From the NCBI GenBank assembly GCA_965261795.1, contig OZ253476.1, positions 1,302,001 to 1,366,000 on the forward strand: a stretch of DNA of 64,000 nucleotides. Direction: 5' to 3'. Source of the DNA: CBDCFV01 sp965261795 (GTDB lineage: Bacteria; Chloroflexota; Dehalococcoidia; Lucifugimonadales; UBA3495). The notes beneath the pieces are model-generated. The model was not told the origin of the DNA. It was given only the letters and a program-made list of their open reading frames with translations, and made no database searches. The position numbers were made by a program, and so were the translations under genes. Below are positions 51,900-59,842 of the stretch, one piece after another (position 1 is the first letter of the stretch; the number at the start of each line of letters is the position of its first letter).

Positions 51900-52679
51900 G
51901 TGTCGGTCCTAATGAACCTAGCCGAAAATCTAAGCGACTTCCTAAACCTGCTCCCGGCAGTGCGACATTCCCCGAACGGCCGATTGCAGGCTTCTTACGA
52001 TGAAGAGGGCGACGTGCTGTACGTCCATTCAGCCGTTACGGAGGATCATATGGTAGATTCAGAACGCGAATACTGGTGCATTCCAAGGGATGCTGATTTT
52101 CCCACACTTCCCGTACCTACCGACTTTCAAGAATATGCTTTCGCCTACTATCTCGGAGCGAAAGAGCTATGGGAGAAAACCGGGAAAGGCCAGTATAGAG
52201 GGGTGCCTATACCAGACAATTTGGTTTACCCGATACTATTCTTGGTTCATCACTTTCTGGAGTTGGAACTGAAATCCGGGATCGTGCTAACCTATTCCAT
52301 CGGCCACATGACAGGGGAAATCACTGACGAGCAAGGCTGGCGGAGTCATGACCTCGATCATTTGTTATCTCTGCTGAAAGGAAACCTAGCCAAATTGGAT
52401 GGGATACCTGACGGAAGTCCCGCCGAATCAACCTCTCGGTTAATTGAAGACATCAATAAGTTTGGTATGTTTGGGGAATCACTACGGTATCCATTACCAA
52501 CCGTTAACCCGAAAACCAAAAGAAGAGCTATGGGAACCGGATGGCCAAATGGTCTCATACCAGACATTTCAGCCGTAATTGAGTTGGCCGAGAAAGCCTG
52601 GTTGGACTTTGGTGGTCTTATTTCTTACCTCATGAATTGCGAAGAAATCTTGATAGAGGAAAGATTACAGCAATTTTGA
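51900..52679 (+). CDS. DUF2283-like N-terminus fused to a helical, HEPN-like domain
   Basis: 259 residues from GTG 51900 (an ATG at 51912 is likely as good). Residues 7-46 (ENLSDFLNLLPAVRHSPNGRLQASYDEEGDVLYVHS) are nearly identical to the start of the DUF2283 copies at 52705 and, more loosely, 53251. After that the sequence changes to a different protein: PILFLVHHFLELELKSGIVL and RSHDLDHLLSLLKGNL, a helical HxxxE...HDL pattern like HEPN-type proteins. The join looks like recombination between a DUF2283 gene and another ORF. Function unknown. Confidence 0.6.
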   Translation: MSVLMNLAENLSDFLNLLPAVRHSPNGRLQASYDEEGDVLYVHSAVTEDHMVDSEREYWCIPRDADFPTLPVPTDFQEYAFAYYLGAKELWEKTGKGQYRGVPIPDNLVYPILFLVHHFLELELKSGIVLTYSIGHMTGEITDEQGWRSHDLDHLLSLLKGNLAKLDGIPDGSPAESTSRLIEDINKFGMFGESLRYPLPTVNPKTKRRAMGTGWPNGLIPDISAVIELAEKAWLDFGGLISYLMNCEEILIEERLQQF

Positions 52680-52704
52680 CCCGTGGAAGCAGCGAAGCAT
52701 ATCT

Positions 52705-52934
52705 ATGATCTTGGAGAGCCTAAATGATCTCCTAAACTTGTTGCCCGCTGTGCGACACCCCCCAACGGGCGATTGCAGGCTTCTTACGACGAAGAGGGCG
52801 ATGTACTGTACGTCCACTTCGGGCAGCAACCCAGGTAGGCCATCGACAGCGAGTTGACCGACGACGACATTACCGTGCGCTACGACGGCGAAGAAGTCAT
52901 AGGAATCACCATCCTGCACGCCAGCCAGCGGTGA
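52705..52934 (+). pseudogene. DUF2283 gene, dead copy
   Basis: ATG 52705 reads MILESLNDLLNLLPAVRHPP, then the frame is lost by one missing base in a C run (CACCCCCCAACGG). The correct frame gives NGRLQASYDEEGDVLYVHFGQQPR, TAG at 52836-52838, then AIDSELTDDDITVRYDGEEVIGITILHASQR. The end is the same as in the intact copy at 53251 (TVLHASQR). Frameshift plus nonsense: pseudogene. Confidence 0.8.
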
Positions 52935-52988
52935 AGATCCCACACTTTGAAAAGCGGCAGCTATCTTGTAATCAAGACGCTGGACTCT

Positions 52989-53228
52989 ATGAACGAGAAT
53001 AAGCTATTGGAGAGAATCACGGTGGACCCGCGCATCTTTGGGGGTAAGCCGCTCATTCGCGGCCGGCGTCTGGCAGTAGAGTATGTGTTGGGTATGCTGG
53101 CAGCCGGGGATTCTCCTGACACCATACTCAGCGGTTACCCTTGGTTGGAGCCGGAGGACATTCACGCTTGCCTTCTCTATGCCCGGAAGATCATAGGACG
53201 CGAGCGGATTGAAACGTTGGTGATTTAA
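52989..53228 (+). CDS. DUF433 family protein
   Basis: 79 residues, ATG 52989. ERITVDPRIFGGKPLIRGRRLAVEYVLGMLAAGDSPDTILSGYPWLEPEDIHACLLYA is the complete DUF433 signature, a small winged-helix-like domain usually paired with a DUF5615 PIN-like toxin as antitoxin. No such partner lies next to it; DUF2283 copies flank it on both sides. An orphan antitoxin, or a DUF433-DUF2283 unit. Confidence 0.88.
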   Translation: MNENKLLERITVDPRIFGGKPLIRGRRLAVEYVLGMLAAGDSPDTILSGYPWLEPEDIHACLLYARKIIGRERIETLVI

Positions 53229-53250
53229 ACCCCTTAAGAAGAAAGAGAGT

Positions 53251-53478
53251 ATGGTCCTGAAAGACCTCATCGAATACCTTACCATGGCTGCGGTGATCAA
53301 CCAGTTCCCGATCAACAATTTATGGTCGTCTTATGACGAAGAGGCGGATGTTCTTTATATCCGTTTTGACAAGTCAATCCCGGTTACTGATAGTGAGTTA
53401 ACCGACGACGACATCATCCTGCGATACAACGGCGATCTGGTGATAGGGATCACTGTTTTACACGCCAGCCAACGCTGA
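53251..53478 (+). CDS. DUF2283 family protein
   Basis: 75 residues, ATG 53251, 22 bases after the DUF433 gene. After a short N-terminal helix (VLKDLIEYLTMAAVINQF) comes the full fold: WSSYDEEADVLYIRFDKSIPVTDSELTDDDIILRYNGDLVIGITVLHASQR. Intact version of the sequence that is dead at 52705 and fused at 51900. Followed by a terminator. Confidence 0.88.
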   Translation: MVLKDLIEYLTMAAVINQFPINNLWSSYDEEADVLYIRFDKSIPVTDSELTDDDIILRYNGDLVIGITVLHASQR

Positions 53479-53516
53479 AGGAACTACACATCGGTGGTTA
53501 ACACCCAAAGCGAATG

Positions 53517-53542
53517 GCCGGACTCGATGAGTCCGGCTTTTT
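53517..53542 (+). terminator. Terminator after the DUF433-DUF2283 unit
   Basis: Perfect 9-bp stem GCCGGACTC (53517-53525) and GAGTCCGGC (53529-53537), 3-base loop, then TTTTT. Confidence 0.9.
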
Positions 53543-53575
53543 GATATGATTGCATGGACGGGACAGGAGATAGCA

Positions 53576-54121
53576 ATGGACAAGCAGCAAGCCTACCAAG
53601 CCGTCCGCCATTACCTGCGCGAATGGGAGCAGATGCTGGCGGCCGTTGACGAGGTTCAAGCCAGGTTAGGGATGTCCGAAGTGCCGGGGCCGGATATGCA
53701 CACCCTGCAATCCGGTCCGCCCATCGGAGCGGAAGGTGTGGAGGAAATCCGCAAGGCGGAAAATCGAGTGCTATGCAAGTGGGAGGAACTGCAGGAAGCC
53801 GTTGACCGCTGGAACGGTATGGTGCTGCGAAACCGGCCCCCGTTGCAGGAAGTCCTCAAGACCCTCCGGGCGAATATGCCCGCCCTGGAGGCGGAGTATG
53901 GCGTCACCAGCCTGGCGGTAATTGGCCCTTACGCCAAGGGGGACGACTACGAGGCCAGCCGGCTGGAACTCATGGTTGACTTCCAGCGGCCGCTAGGACT
54001 CAAGTTTTTTGGCATGGACCGCGAATTAAGCGACCTGCTGGGCGTAAAAGTTAGCGTGGTGACTAAGTCCGTCATAGAAGAGAGAGAGCCTCATCTGTTG
54101 GACGGCGCAGTGTCGGTGTGA
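53576..54121 (+). CDS. MNT-type (MntA-like) nucleotidyltransferase fold protein, degenerate site
   Basis: 181 residues from ATG 53576, preceded by AGGAG. The N-terminal 100 residues are helical and not MntA-like. The C-terminal part has the strand order of minimal nucleotidyltransferases: TSLAVIGPYAKGDDYEASRLELMVDFQRPLGL ... LLGVKVSVVTK. In MntA the active site reads GSx10DxD; here the same positions read G-P, ten residues, R-L-E, so Ser and both metal Asp are changed. The stop overlaps the start of the HepT-like gene (GTGA). Confidence 0.75.
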   Translation: MDKQQAYQAVRHYLREWEQMLAAVDEVQARLGMSEVPGPDMHTLQSGPPIGAEGVEEIRKAENRVLCKWEELQEAVDRWNGMVLRNRPPLQEVLKTLRANMPALEAEYGVTSLAVIGPYAKGDDYEASRLELMVDFQRPLGLKFFGMDRELSDLLGVKVSVVTKSVIEEREPHLLDGAVSV

Positions 54122-54465
54122 CCACGCCCAAGCTAGACTCCATCAACTTGACCTATATCGAAGCCGCAGCTCAAGAATGCCTCGAATTTATGGGGGATCT
54201 GAGCTTTGATCAGTTCTTGAATGACCGCAAAACGCGGGCCGCAATAGTGTGGCAAATATGCGTCATCGGTGAAGCTGCCAATCGGCTTTCCGAAGACATC
54301 GGGCAGCAAGCACCCGAAATAGATTGGCGGCGCATGATCGATATACGGAACATCCTGATTCACGGATTTCACAGAATCGACTACACAATCGTCTGGTACG
54401 TGGCGCAGGAAGAGTTGCCACCGCTTCGTGATTCAATCAAGCGCCTGCTGGAAGAGACTTCCTGA
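54118..54465 (+). CDS. HepT-like HEPN (DUF86) protein, Tyr replaced
   Basis: 115 residues, GTG start inside the stop of the MNT gene. DUF86 features: RAAIVWQICVIGEAANRLSEDIGQQAPEIDWRRMIDIRNILIHGFHRIDYTIVWYVAQEELPPL. The HEPN ribonuclease motif Rx4HxY reads R-NILI-H-G-F: the catalytic Arg and His are kept but Tyr, the residue that MntA AMPylates, is Phe. Operon order and overlap match MntA-HepT. Confidence 0.85.
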   Translation: MTTPKLDSINLTYIEAAAQECLEFMGDLSFDQFLNDRKTRAAIVWQICVIGEAANRLSEDIGQQAPEIDWRRMIDIRNILIHGFHRIDYTIVWYVAQEELPPLRDSIKRLLEETS

Positions 54466-54534
54466 AATAGTAATCTGTCGCTTCGATGTATACGGCCTGG
54501 TCCCTTTCTCACGTCCGCCGTCTCCTTCAAACCT

Positions 54535-55317
54535 CTACTGCGCGGTCCATCCCCCGTCAATCACCAATTCGCTGCCGGTCATGAAACTGGACTCTTCCGA
54601 AGCGAGGAAGAGGACTCCATAGGCGATGTCGTCCACCGTGCCGATTCGCCCCAGCGGGGTCCTTCCTATCAACTCCGCCCTGATGGCCGGCTGCGACGAT
54701 ATCCTTTCCGTCATCGCCGTGTCGATGTAACCCGGGTGCACCGAATTGCAGCGTATACGGTCGGCGGCGTACTGGACGGCCGTCGCCTTGGTCAGCAGCC
54801 GCACGGCGCCCTTGGAACTCCCGTATGCGGCACTGGCCCCTCTAGCCAGCGGCAATCCAACCAGCCCTGCGATGGACGAAATATTGACGATGGAGCCTCC
54901 CCCGGCATCCCTTATCGCCGGTATCGCCGCCCGCGTCCCCAGGAACACCCCTTTGGCGTTCACCTCCATTATGCGGTCCCAGACCCCCGCATCCACGCCG
55001 TCAATCTTTGGAGCATCCAAGCCGCTGACCTGCATTCCCGCAATCCCCGCGTTGTTCACCAATATATCCAGCTTGCCGTAGCGGTTCACGGTCTCTTCAA
55101 CGGCCTGCTGCCACTGGTCGGCGTCGGTCACGTCCAAATGAACGAAGCTCGCGTTGGCGCCCAACTCCCGGAGTTCCGCCTCCAGTTTAATGCCGTCCTC
55201 GTCCAGGATGTCGGCGATGACCACCGCTGCGCCCTCACCTACGAAAAGCCTCGCCTCGGCCGCTCCCTGCCCCCGTGCGCCGCCGCTGATAAGAGCTACT
55301 TTGCCTTCCAATCGCAT
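54535..55317 (-). CDS. Short-chain dehydrogenase/reductase
   Basis: 260 residues. Cofactor motif LEGKVALISGGARGQGAAEARLFVGEGAAVVIAD, NAG motif LVNNAGIAG, catalytic Ser in GGSIVNISSIAGLVG and Tyr/Lys in AAYGSSKGAVRLLTKA, C-terminal FMTGSELVIDGG. Complete classical SDR, predicted NAD-preferring (Asp after strand 2). Substrate unknown. A similar SDR lies at 57125. It follows the HicB-like gene by one base. Confidence 0.93.
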   Translation of the reverse strand: MRLEGKVALISGGARGQGAAEARLFVGEGAAVVIADILDEDGIKLEAELRELGANASFVHLDVTDADQWQQAVEETVNRYGKLDILVNNAGIAGMQVSGLDAPKIDGVDAGVWDRIMEVNAKGVFLGTRAAIPAIRDAGGGSIVNISSIAGLVGLPLARGASAAYGSSKGAVRLLTKATAVQYAADRIRCNSVHPGYIDTAMTERISSQPAIRAELIGRTPLGRIGTVDDIAYGVLFLASEESSFMTGSELVIDGGWTAQ

Positions 55318-55318
55318 G

Positions 55319-55915
55319 TTAGTCCTCCTCCGGTGGCGTTATTCCTGCCGCTGTCAGTTCCGCCAGCAGTTCCGGCGTTGGGGGTTTGAACTGTACCGGA
55401 AACTCGATTTCGACCGTGCCGATTACTATGTGTTCGGCTTGACAGTGCCACAAGTCGAACATATCCCATTCGTCGGGGTCTTGTAAATTCAAAGCCAAGT
55501 TTTCTTTAACCGCAGACAACACTTCCCTTACAGTCTTCCCTTGGGGGAAATGATGGGGAAAGGACGGCGTTATGGCAGTGTAGACGCCGGCCTCGTTTTG
55601 AAACAGGACTACAGTCACTTTGGCCAGCTTCCCTGTATCCTTTTTGGATTCGGTGCTTCCAGGGCGCAGCGGCATTTCGATTTCCATCGTACTGACCGCC
55701 ACATGTTCAGCATAGGCTTGGGCAAAGCTGTAATAGTCCCAATCGGCTGGGTCCTCCAAGCTTATCTCCAAACATTCCCTCGCCATGTCAAACGCGTGCT
55801 CCACAGTATCCCCCATAGTGCCCAGTTGAGGGATTGTAGGTATGACGACGCTGTAGCCACCGTCCTCACTGTCATCGTCATGGAACAGGACTACGGTCAC
55901 TTTTTTCTTGCCCAT
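55319..55915 (-). CDS. Double-domain HicB-like antitoxin
   Basis: 198 residues, two HicB-like modules: residues 5-85 (VTVVLFHDDDSEDGGYSVVIPTIPQLGTMGDTVEHAFDMARECLEISLEDPADWDYY) and 99-180 (KVTVVLFQNEAGVYTAITPSFPHHFPQGKTVREVLSAVKENLALNLQDPDEWDMF). Both keep the beta-beta-alpha core and the shared DPADW/DPDEW end; there is no added DNA-binding domain. It directly abuts the HicA gene (55915/55916). A tandem HicB is unusual. Confidence 0.78.
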   Translation of the reverse strand: MGKKKVTVVLFHDDDSEDGGYSVVIPTIPQLGTMGDTVEHAFDMARECLEISLEDPADWDYYSFAQAYAEHVAVSTMEIEMPLRPGSTESKKDTGKLAKVTVVLFQNEAGVYTAITPSFPHHFPQGKTVREVLSAVKENLALNLQDPDEWDMFDLWHCQAEHIVIGTVEIEFPVQFKPPTPELLAELTAAGITPPEED

Positions 55916-56146
55916 TCAGAGGATCTCCTCTGCCCAGCGATGGAACTGGCTCGCCGTTATGCCCGCCTGACGCAGTATATTGCCAAAAGTTCCTCGCTTA
56001 ACCTCACGGCCCGAAAGGGAAACGATAACTGTATGGCTCCCGTCCGGCAGATTTAGTGTAACATGGCTGCCACGCTGTCTCACCTGCACCCAACCCAGCC
56101 GTTCAAGCACCCTGATAACTTCCCGGGGACGATACTGTCTGGGCAT
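55916..56146 (-). CDS. hicA: HicA-family mRNA interferase toxin
   Basis: 76 residues. PREVIRVLERLGWVQVRQRGSHVTLNLPDGSHTVIVSLSGREVKRGTFGNILRQAGITASQF is HicA with the catalytic His in GSHVTL and the conserved G-x-L-x-x-I-L-R-Q-A-G-I end. Intact, unlike the hicA at 22771. Its partner follows directly. Confidence 0.87.
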   Translation of the reverse strand: MPRQYRPREVIRVLERLGWVQVRQRGSHVTLNLPDGSHTVIVSLSGREVKRGTFGNILRQAGITASQFHRWAEEIL

Positions 56147-56156
56147 CGCGAAGACT

Positions 56157-56978
56157 CTACGCCGCGAGTACTGCCCTCCCCGCGTTTACTTCTTCCACAA
56201 ACCCCGTCAGCAGCCCGGCGAACCGCCTCGGCGCCTCAACGTTTGGCGAGTGGCCTATGCCGTGAAAAATGTGAAGGTGGCGCAGGTCTTCGGGCAAGGC
56301 GAAATAGTCGGCGATGATGTTGTCCACTCCCACGGTAGTATCGCGGTCGCTGCCCACTACCAGTGTTGGAACCCGGATTTCGTGCAACCGATCCCGCAGC
56401 CGCAAGGCCGCCATCGAACGCCGGCCCCCGACGGCCCGCTCCACGGGGTTCTTGAGAATGATGCCGGTAATTTCGTCCTTGAAGTCCTGGGTGACGTGGG
56501 GAGCGTTGAAGCCCATGTCGCCCTCGGTAAGGCCGCCCCTCGCGACCAGCTTGCGCAGTTCGTTCTCCCAGTCCAAGCCCAACCTACGGCCGTGCAGGGG
56601 CGTAGAGTTCAATAGCACCAGCCCTTTCAACAATTCCTGGTAGACCAAGGAGAACTGGGTGACCGTCGCACCGCCCATGGAATGGCCCACGAGGGTGAAG
56701 CCTCTTAGCCCCAGTGCGCTCACCGCGTTAAAGAGGTCATCCGCGAAAGCCTTGACGGTGTAGTCTATCTCGGACTCGGAGCGATCAGACTCTCCCGCGC
56801 CCCGGTTGTTGAAGGCGATAATCCGGAATCCTCCGCTGGCTTCCAACGCTTGGACGGTGTACCGCCAGATGGGCGCGTTGGATGCGTAGCCGTGCACCAA
56901 CACCACGGTCTCCGGTCCGTTTCCGCTCTCGAAATACTCCAACCGCACCGGTCCCGCTTGGACGAACTTGGACTGCAT
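56157..56978 (-). CDS. Alpha/beta-hydrolase
   Basis: 273 residues from ATG 56978 (AGAGGTG upstream). Oxyanion HGYASN, AFNNRGAGESD, nucleophile elbow TLVGHSMGGATVTQF (Ser), acid in VVGSDRDTTVG (Asp) and His in FHGIGHSPNVEAP, all in order. Type of lactonase, esterase or C-C hydrolase not determined. Same strand as HicA, 10 bases upstream of it, so co-transcription is possible. Confidence 0.92.
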   Translation of the reverse strand: MQSKFVQAGPVRLEYFESGNGPETVVLVHGYASNAPIWRYTVQALEASGGFRIIAFNNRGAGESDRSESEIDYTVKAFADDLFNAVSALGLRGFTLVGHSMGGATVTQFSLVYQELLKGLVLLNSTPLHGRRLGLDWENELRKLVARGGLTEGDMGFNAPHVTQDFKDEITGIILKNPVERAVGGRRSMAALRLRDRLHEIRVPTLVVGSDRDTTVGVDNIIADYFALPEDLRHLHIFHGIGHSPNVEAPRRFAGLLTGFVEEVNAGRAVLAA

Positions 56979-57124
56979 AATGAACACCTCTGATTGGTCT
57001 TCTCTCACCCTATAAGAGGGATGTCGCAAATGGATTGTCGGCCCCGTTCTTCAGTTATCCGGCTGCGTGTTCTTGCCGGTTGGGTTATGCTACCACACGA
57101 TAGACTATCCCAAGAGGAGGAACC

Positions 57125-57874
57125 ATGCGGCTGGAAGGAAAGGTTGCTTTGATAACCGGCGGGGCCCACGGAATGGGAGCGGAGGAGTGCCGGTTGTTCG
57201 CCCGCGAAGGGGCCAAGGTTGTAATTGCCGACGTGCTCGAGGAAGACGGGCGCCAAGTGGAGGCGGAGATAACCGAGGCTGGCGGCGAGGCGATGTTCGT
57301 CCTGCTGAACGTTTCAGATGAAGCCAACTGGGAGTCGGCGGTCCAGCAGATTGTGGCCCGGTTCGGCAAGCTGGACGTGTTGGTGAACAACGCCGGGGTC
57401 ACCGGCAGCGGCGAACCCAATTACGCCAGCAGTGAGACCTGGGACCGCTTGATGGAGGTCAACGCCAAGGGGGCATTCCTGGGAATCAACTGCGCCATCC
57501 CTGAAATGCTGAAAGCAGGCGGCGGGTCCATAGTCAACATTTCGTCTATATCCGGCATGGTAGGGCAGGAGTACACCCACCCCGCCTACAATGCCTCCAA
57601 GGGCGCCGTCCGGCTGCTTACCAAGGCCACGGCGGTGCAGCACGCCAAGAGCAACATACGAATCAACTCAGTGCACCCGGGAGTGCTGCCGCCTATGCTG
57701 AACTCGTCGGAGCGACGGGCCCAGTTCCAGGACGGCATGGTGAAGGCAGTGCCCATGGGACGGGAGGGCCTGCCAATAGAAGTTGCCTATGCCGTCCTGT
57801 TCCTGGCCTCAGACGAAGCGTCCTACATAACCGGTACAGAGCTGATGGTGGATGGGGGGTTCACGGCGCAGTAG
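57125..57874 (+). CDS. Short-chain dehydrogenase/reductase
   Basis: 249 residues; start ATG 57125 after AAGAGGAGG. LEGKVALITGGAHGMGAEECRLFAREGAKVVIAD, LVNNAGVTGSG, GGSIVNISSISGMVG, YNASKGAVRLLTKATAV and YITGTELMVDGG form a complete SDR. Closely related in sequence and length to the SDR at 54535, suggesting paralogous use. Substrate unknown. Diverges from the hydrolase at 56978. Confidence 0.94.
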   Translation: MRLEGKVALITGGAHGMGAEECRLFAREGAKVVIADVLEEDGRQVEAEITEAGGEAMFVLLNVSDEANWESAVQQIVARFGKLDVLVNNAGVTGSGEPNYASSETWDRLMEVNAKGAFLGINCAIPEMLKAGGGSIVNISSISGMVGQEYTHPAYNASKGAVRLLTKATAVQHAKSNIRINSVHPGVLPPMLNSSERRAQFQDGMVKAVPMGREGLPIEVAYAVLFLASDEASYITGTELMVDGGFTAQ

Positions 57875-57911
57875 GGTTTTCGTGGTTGCCCTTGGAGCTA
57901 TTAACCACACC

Positions 57912-58751
57912 CTACTCTCCCCGCTTGGCCCAACTACCGGCTTCCACTCCGGTGAGGAAGTCCAATATCGTGCGGTTGAACAGGTCCGGCTCCTCCAGGT
58001 TGATGGTATGTCCGGCTTGGGGAAAGACCGCCAAGCCGCTGCGGGGGATGTGCCGCTTCATGAACACTGACGGCTCGATGCAGGGTTCGTCTTCATCCCC
58101 AATCAGCACCAGTGCTGGGACATCGATCTGTTTCAACTGCTCTTCTAACTGGTAGATGGTGGGGCGCTTCATCTGCACGCCCCGGAAGGTGTAGGCGGAG
58201 CCTTGGGCCGAATGAGCGGCCAGCCCAGCCCGGAATTTCTCCCATCCTACCGGGTCCTTACGCAGAAACTGGACCCGCGCCGGGCCACGGGCGTATTCTT
58301 CGGCGAACTTCTCCATGCCCTCGGTCAGCATTAACTCGCTCAGTTCCTGCCATGAAGCGAGCAGGTTTTCCCGGTCGGTGGTCCCAGACCCGGCTGAGGC
58401 GACGATCAACGCCCGGCACCTCTCGGGGTGGGCTATGCCGAAGCTTACGGTAACGCTGCCGCCCATCGACAGCCCGCCGATATAAGCCTGTTCGATTCCC
58501 AAGTGGTCCAACAACGCGAGCAGGTCTTCCACCGATTGCTCCTGGGAGTAGGCCGCCGGGTCTTCGGGTACGTCGGACGGCGAATAACCCCGAGCGCAAT
58601 AGGTTATGACCTGGTAGCGCCGGGAAAAGAAGTTGACCTGCGGCTCCCAACTGGTAATATCACCGGCGAATTCGTGGCTCAGGATCAATGGGACGCCGCG
58701 GCCGGTTACCTGATAGTAGAGATTTACTCCGTCAACGGAAAAAGTAGGCAT
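57912..58751 (-). CDS. Alpha/beta-hydrolase
   Basis: 279 residues from ATG 58751 (AGAGGTC upstream). GVPLILSHEFAGD, ITYCARGYSPSD, nucleophile elbow YIGGLSMGGSVTVSF (Ser), LVLIGDEDEPC with the acidic residue, and FPQAGHTINLEEP with the His. Resembles 3-oxoadipate enol-lactonase-like or epoxide-hydrolase-like proteins of the superfamily; substrate unassigned. Second alpha/beta hydrolase in this stretch. Confidence 0.92.
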   Translation of the reverse strand: MPTFSVDGVNLYYQVTGRGVPLILSHEFAGDITSWEPQVNFFSRRYQVITYCARGYSPSDVPEDPAAYSQEQSVEDLLALLDHLGIEQAYIGGLSMGGSVTVSFGIAHPERCRALIVASAGSGTTDRENLLASWQELSELMLTEGMEKFAEEYARGPARVQFLRKDPVGWEKFRAGLAAHSAQGSAYTFRGVQMKRPTIYQLEEQLKQIDVPALVLIGDEDEPCIEPSVFMKRHIPRSGLAVFPQAGHTINLEEPDLFNRTILDFLTGVEAGSWAKRGE

Positions 58752-58885
58752 ACTTGACCTCTGGAACGGTGATTGCCGCCCATTATGCACTAATTTCCTG
58801 CATGGCGTCCCCGGCATGTTCGGGATTGATTCCGTGGTCGAAAACGGCTAGGCTTCAACCAGCCAAGACGCTCAAGGAGGACGGT

Positions 58886-59293
58886 ATGTTCAATAAAGTG
58901 CATCATGTGACTTACGCGGTCGAAAGCGTTGCAGCTATGGCCGCCTACCTCGACCGGAACTTCGGCCTCAAACCCATTCGAAGCGACGAATTCACGGACC
59001 GCGGCTTCAAGTCCATACTGTACCAAGTGGGCGAAACCCTGGTCGACTTCTTCGAGCCCTTGCGGGACGACACGGCATTGGCCGAGCAACTCCGAACTAC
59101 CGGCCCTGGCGTCATGCATGTCGCATGGGGCGTTGATGGCATCGACCAACTCTTCCAGGACCTCAAAAACAATGGCAACGAAATGCGGGGCGACGGGCCC
59201 TCCGTGAGCCCCTTCGGCTACAAGACCGCCAACATCGAGCCAAGCAGCTCTCATCGTATTTACTTCCAACTGGCTGAAGGCGAGCACAGCTAG
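58886..59293 (+). CDS. VOC-superfamily (glyoxalase-like) protein
   Basis: 135 residues, ATG 58886 directly after AAGGAGG. FNKVHHVTYAVESVAAMAAYLDRNFGLKPIRS, SILYQVGETLVDFFEPL and GVMHVAWGVDGIDQLFQDLKNNG, then KTANIEPSSSHRIYFQLAEG. Two-module VOC fold with the expected His-Glu-type positions (HHVTY, DFFEP, MHVAW). Methylmalonyl-CoA epimerase-like or glyoxalase-like; substrate unknown. The larger upstream frame to 58754 is spurious. Confidence 0.88.
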   Translation: MFNKVHHVTYAVESVAAMAAYLDRNFGLKPIRSDEFTDRGFKSILYQVGETLVDFFEPLRDDTALAEQLRTTGPGVMHVAWGVDGIDQLFQDLKNNGNEMRGDGPSVSPFGYKTANIEPSSSHRIYFQLAEGEHS

Positions 59294-59331
59294 ACGTTCA
59301 GGGAGGCATACATTCCCAGGAAGGTGACAAC

Positions 59332-59832
59332 GTGGGCATTTTGACCGACGACATGAAGCGGGTCGTGAGGGAACAGCGGCTTGGGTACATCGCTACAGTG
59401 TCCCCTGACGGCACACCAAACTTGTCCCCCAAAGCAACGATGAGGGTCTGGGACGACGACCATCTTATTTTCGCGGACATCGCCTCACCCGGTACGATGG
59501 CCAATCTGCGCCAGAACCCGGCAATCGAAATAAACATGGTTGACATCTTCTTGCGGAAGGGTTACCGGTTCAAGGGCGCAGCCAGCATCCTTGAGTCGGG
59601 AGACCAATTCGACGAAGGCATGAAACTCTACACTGGAGCCGCAAATGGCGCCCAGTCCGGTGTCGCCAGCCTGATCCGCCGGTTCGTGCTGGTCGAAGTG
59701 ACGCGGGCGCTGCCGGTGGTGTCTCCCGGCTACGTGGGAGACGTTACCGAAGAAGAGATGAGGGCGCAGTGGAAGCAGTATTACGATTCGCTGGAACCGG
59801 TACCGAGTAAGGATGGGGCTTCGTCCCACTGA
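59332..59832 (+). CDS. Pyridoxamine 5'-phosphate oxidase-family flavoprotein
   Basis: 166 residues, GTG start with GGAAGGTGA upstream. Split-barrel FMN fold: LTDDMKRVVREQRLGYIATVSPDGTPNLSPKATMRVWDDDHLIFADIASPGTMANLRQNPAIEINMVDIFLRKGYRFKGAA. Likely an FMN- or F420-dependent reductase rather than PdxH. Overlaps the frame of the next gene; co-directional with the VOC and AKR genes, so probably a small oxidoreductase operon. Confidence 0.87.
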   Translation: MGILTDDMKRVVREQRLGYIATVSPDGTPNLSPKATMRVWDDDHLIFADIASPGTMANLRQNPAIEINMVDIFLRKGYRFKGAASILESGDQFDEGMKLYTGAANGAQSGVASLIRRFVLVEVTRALPVVSPGYVGDVTEEEMRAQWKQYYDSLEPVPSKDGASSH

Positions 59833-59842
59833 GGAGGAATAT

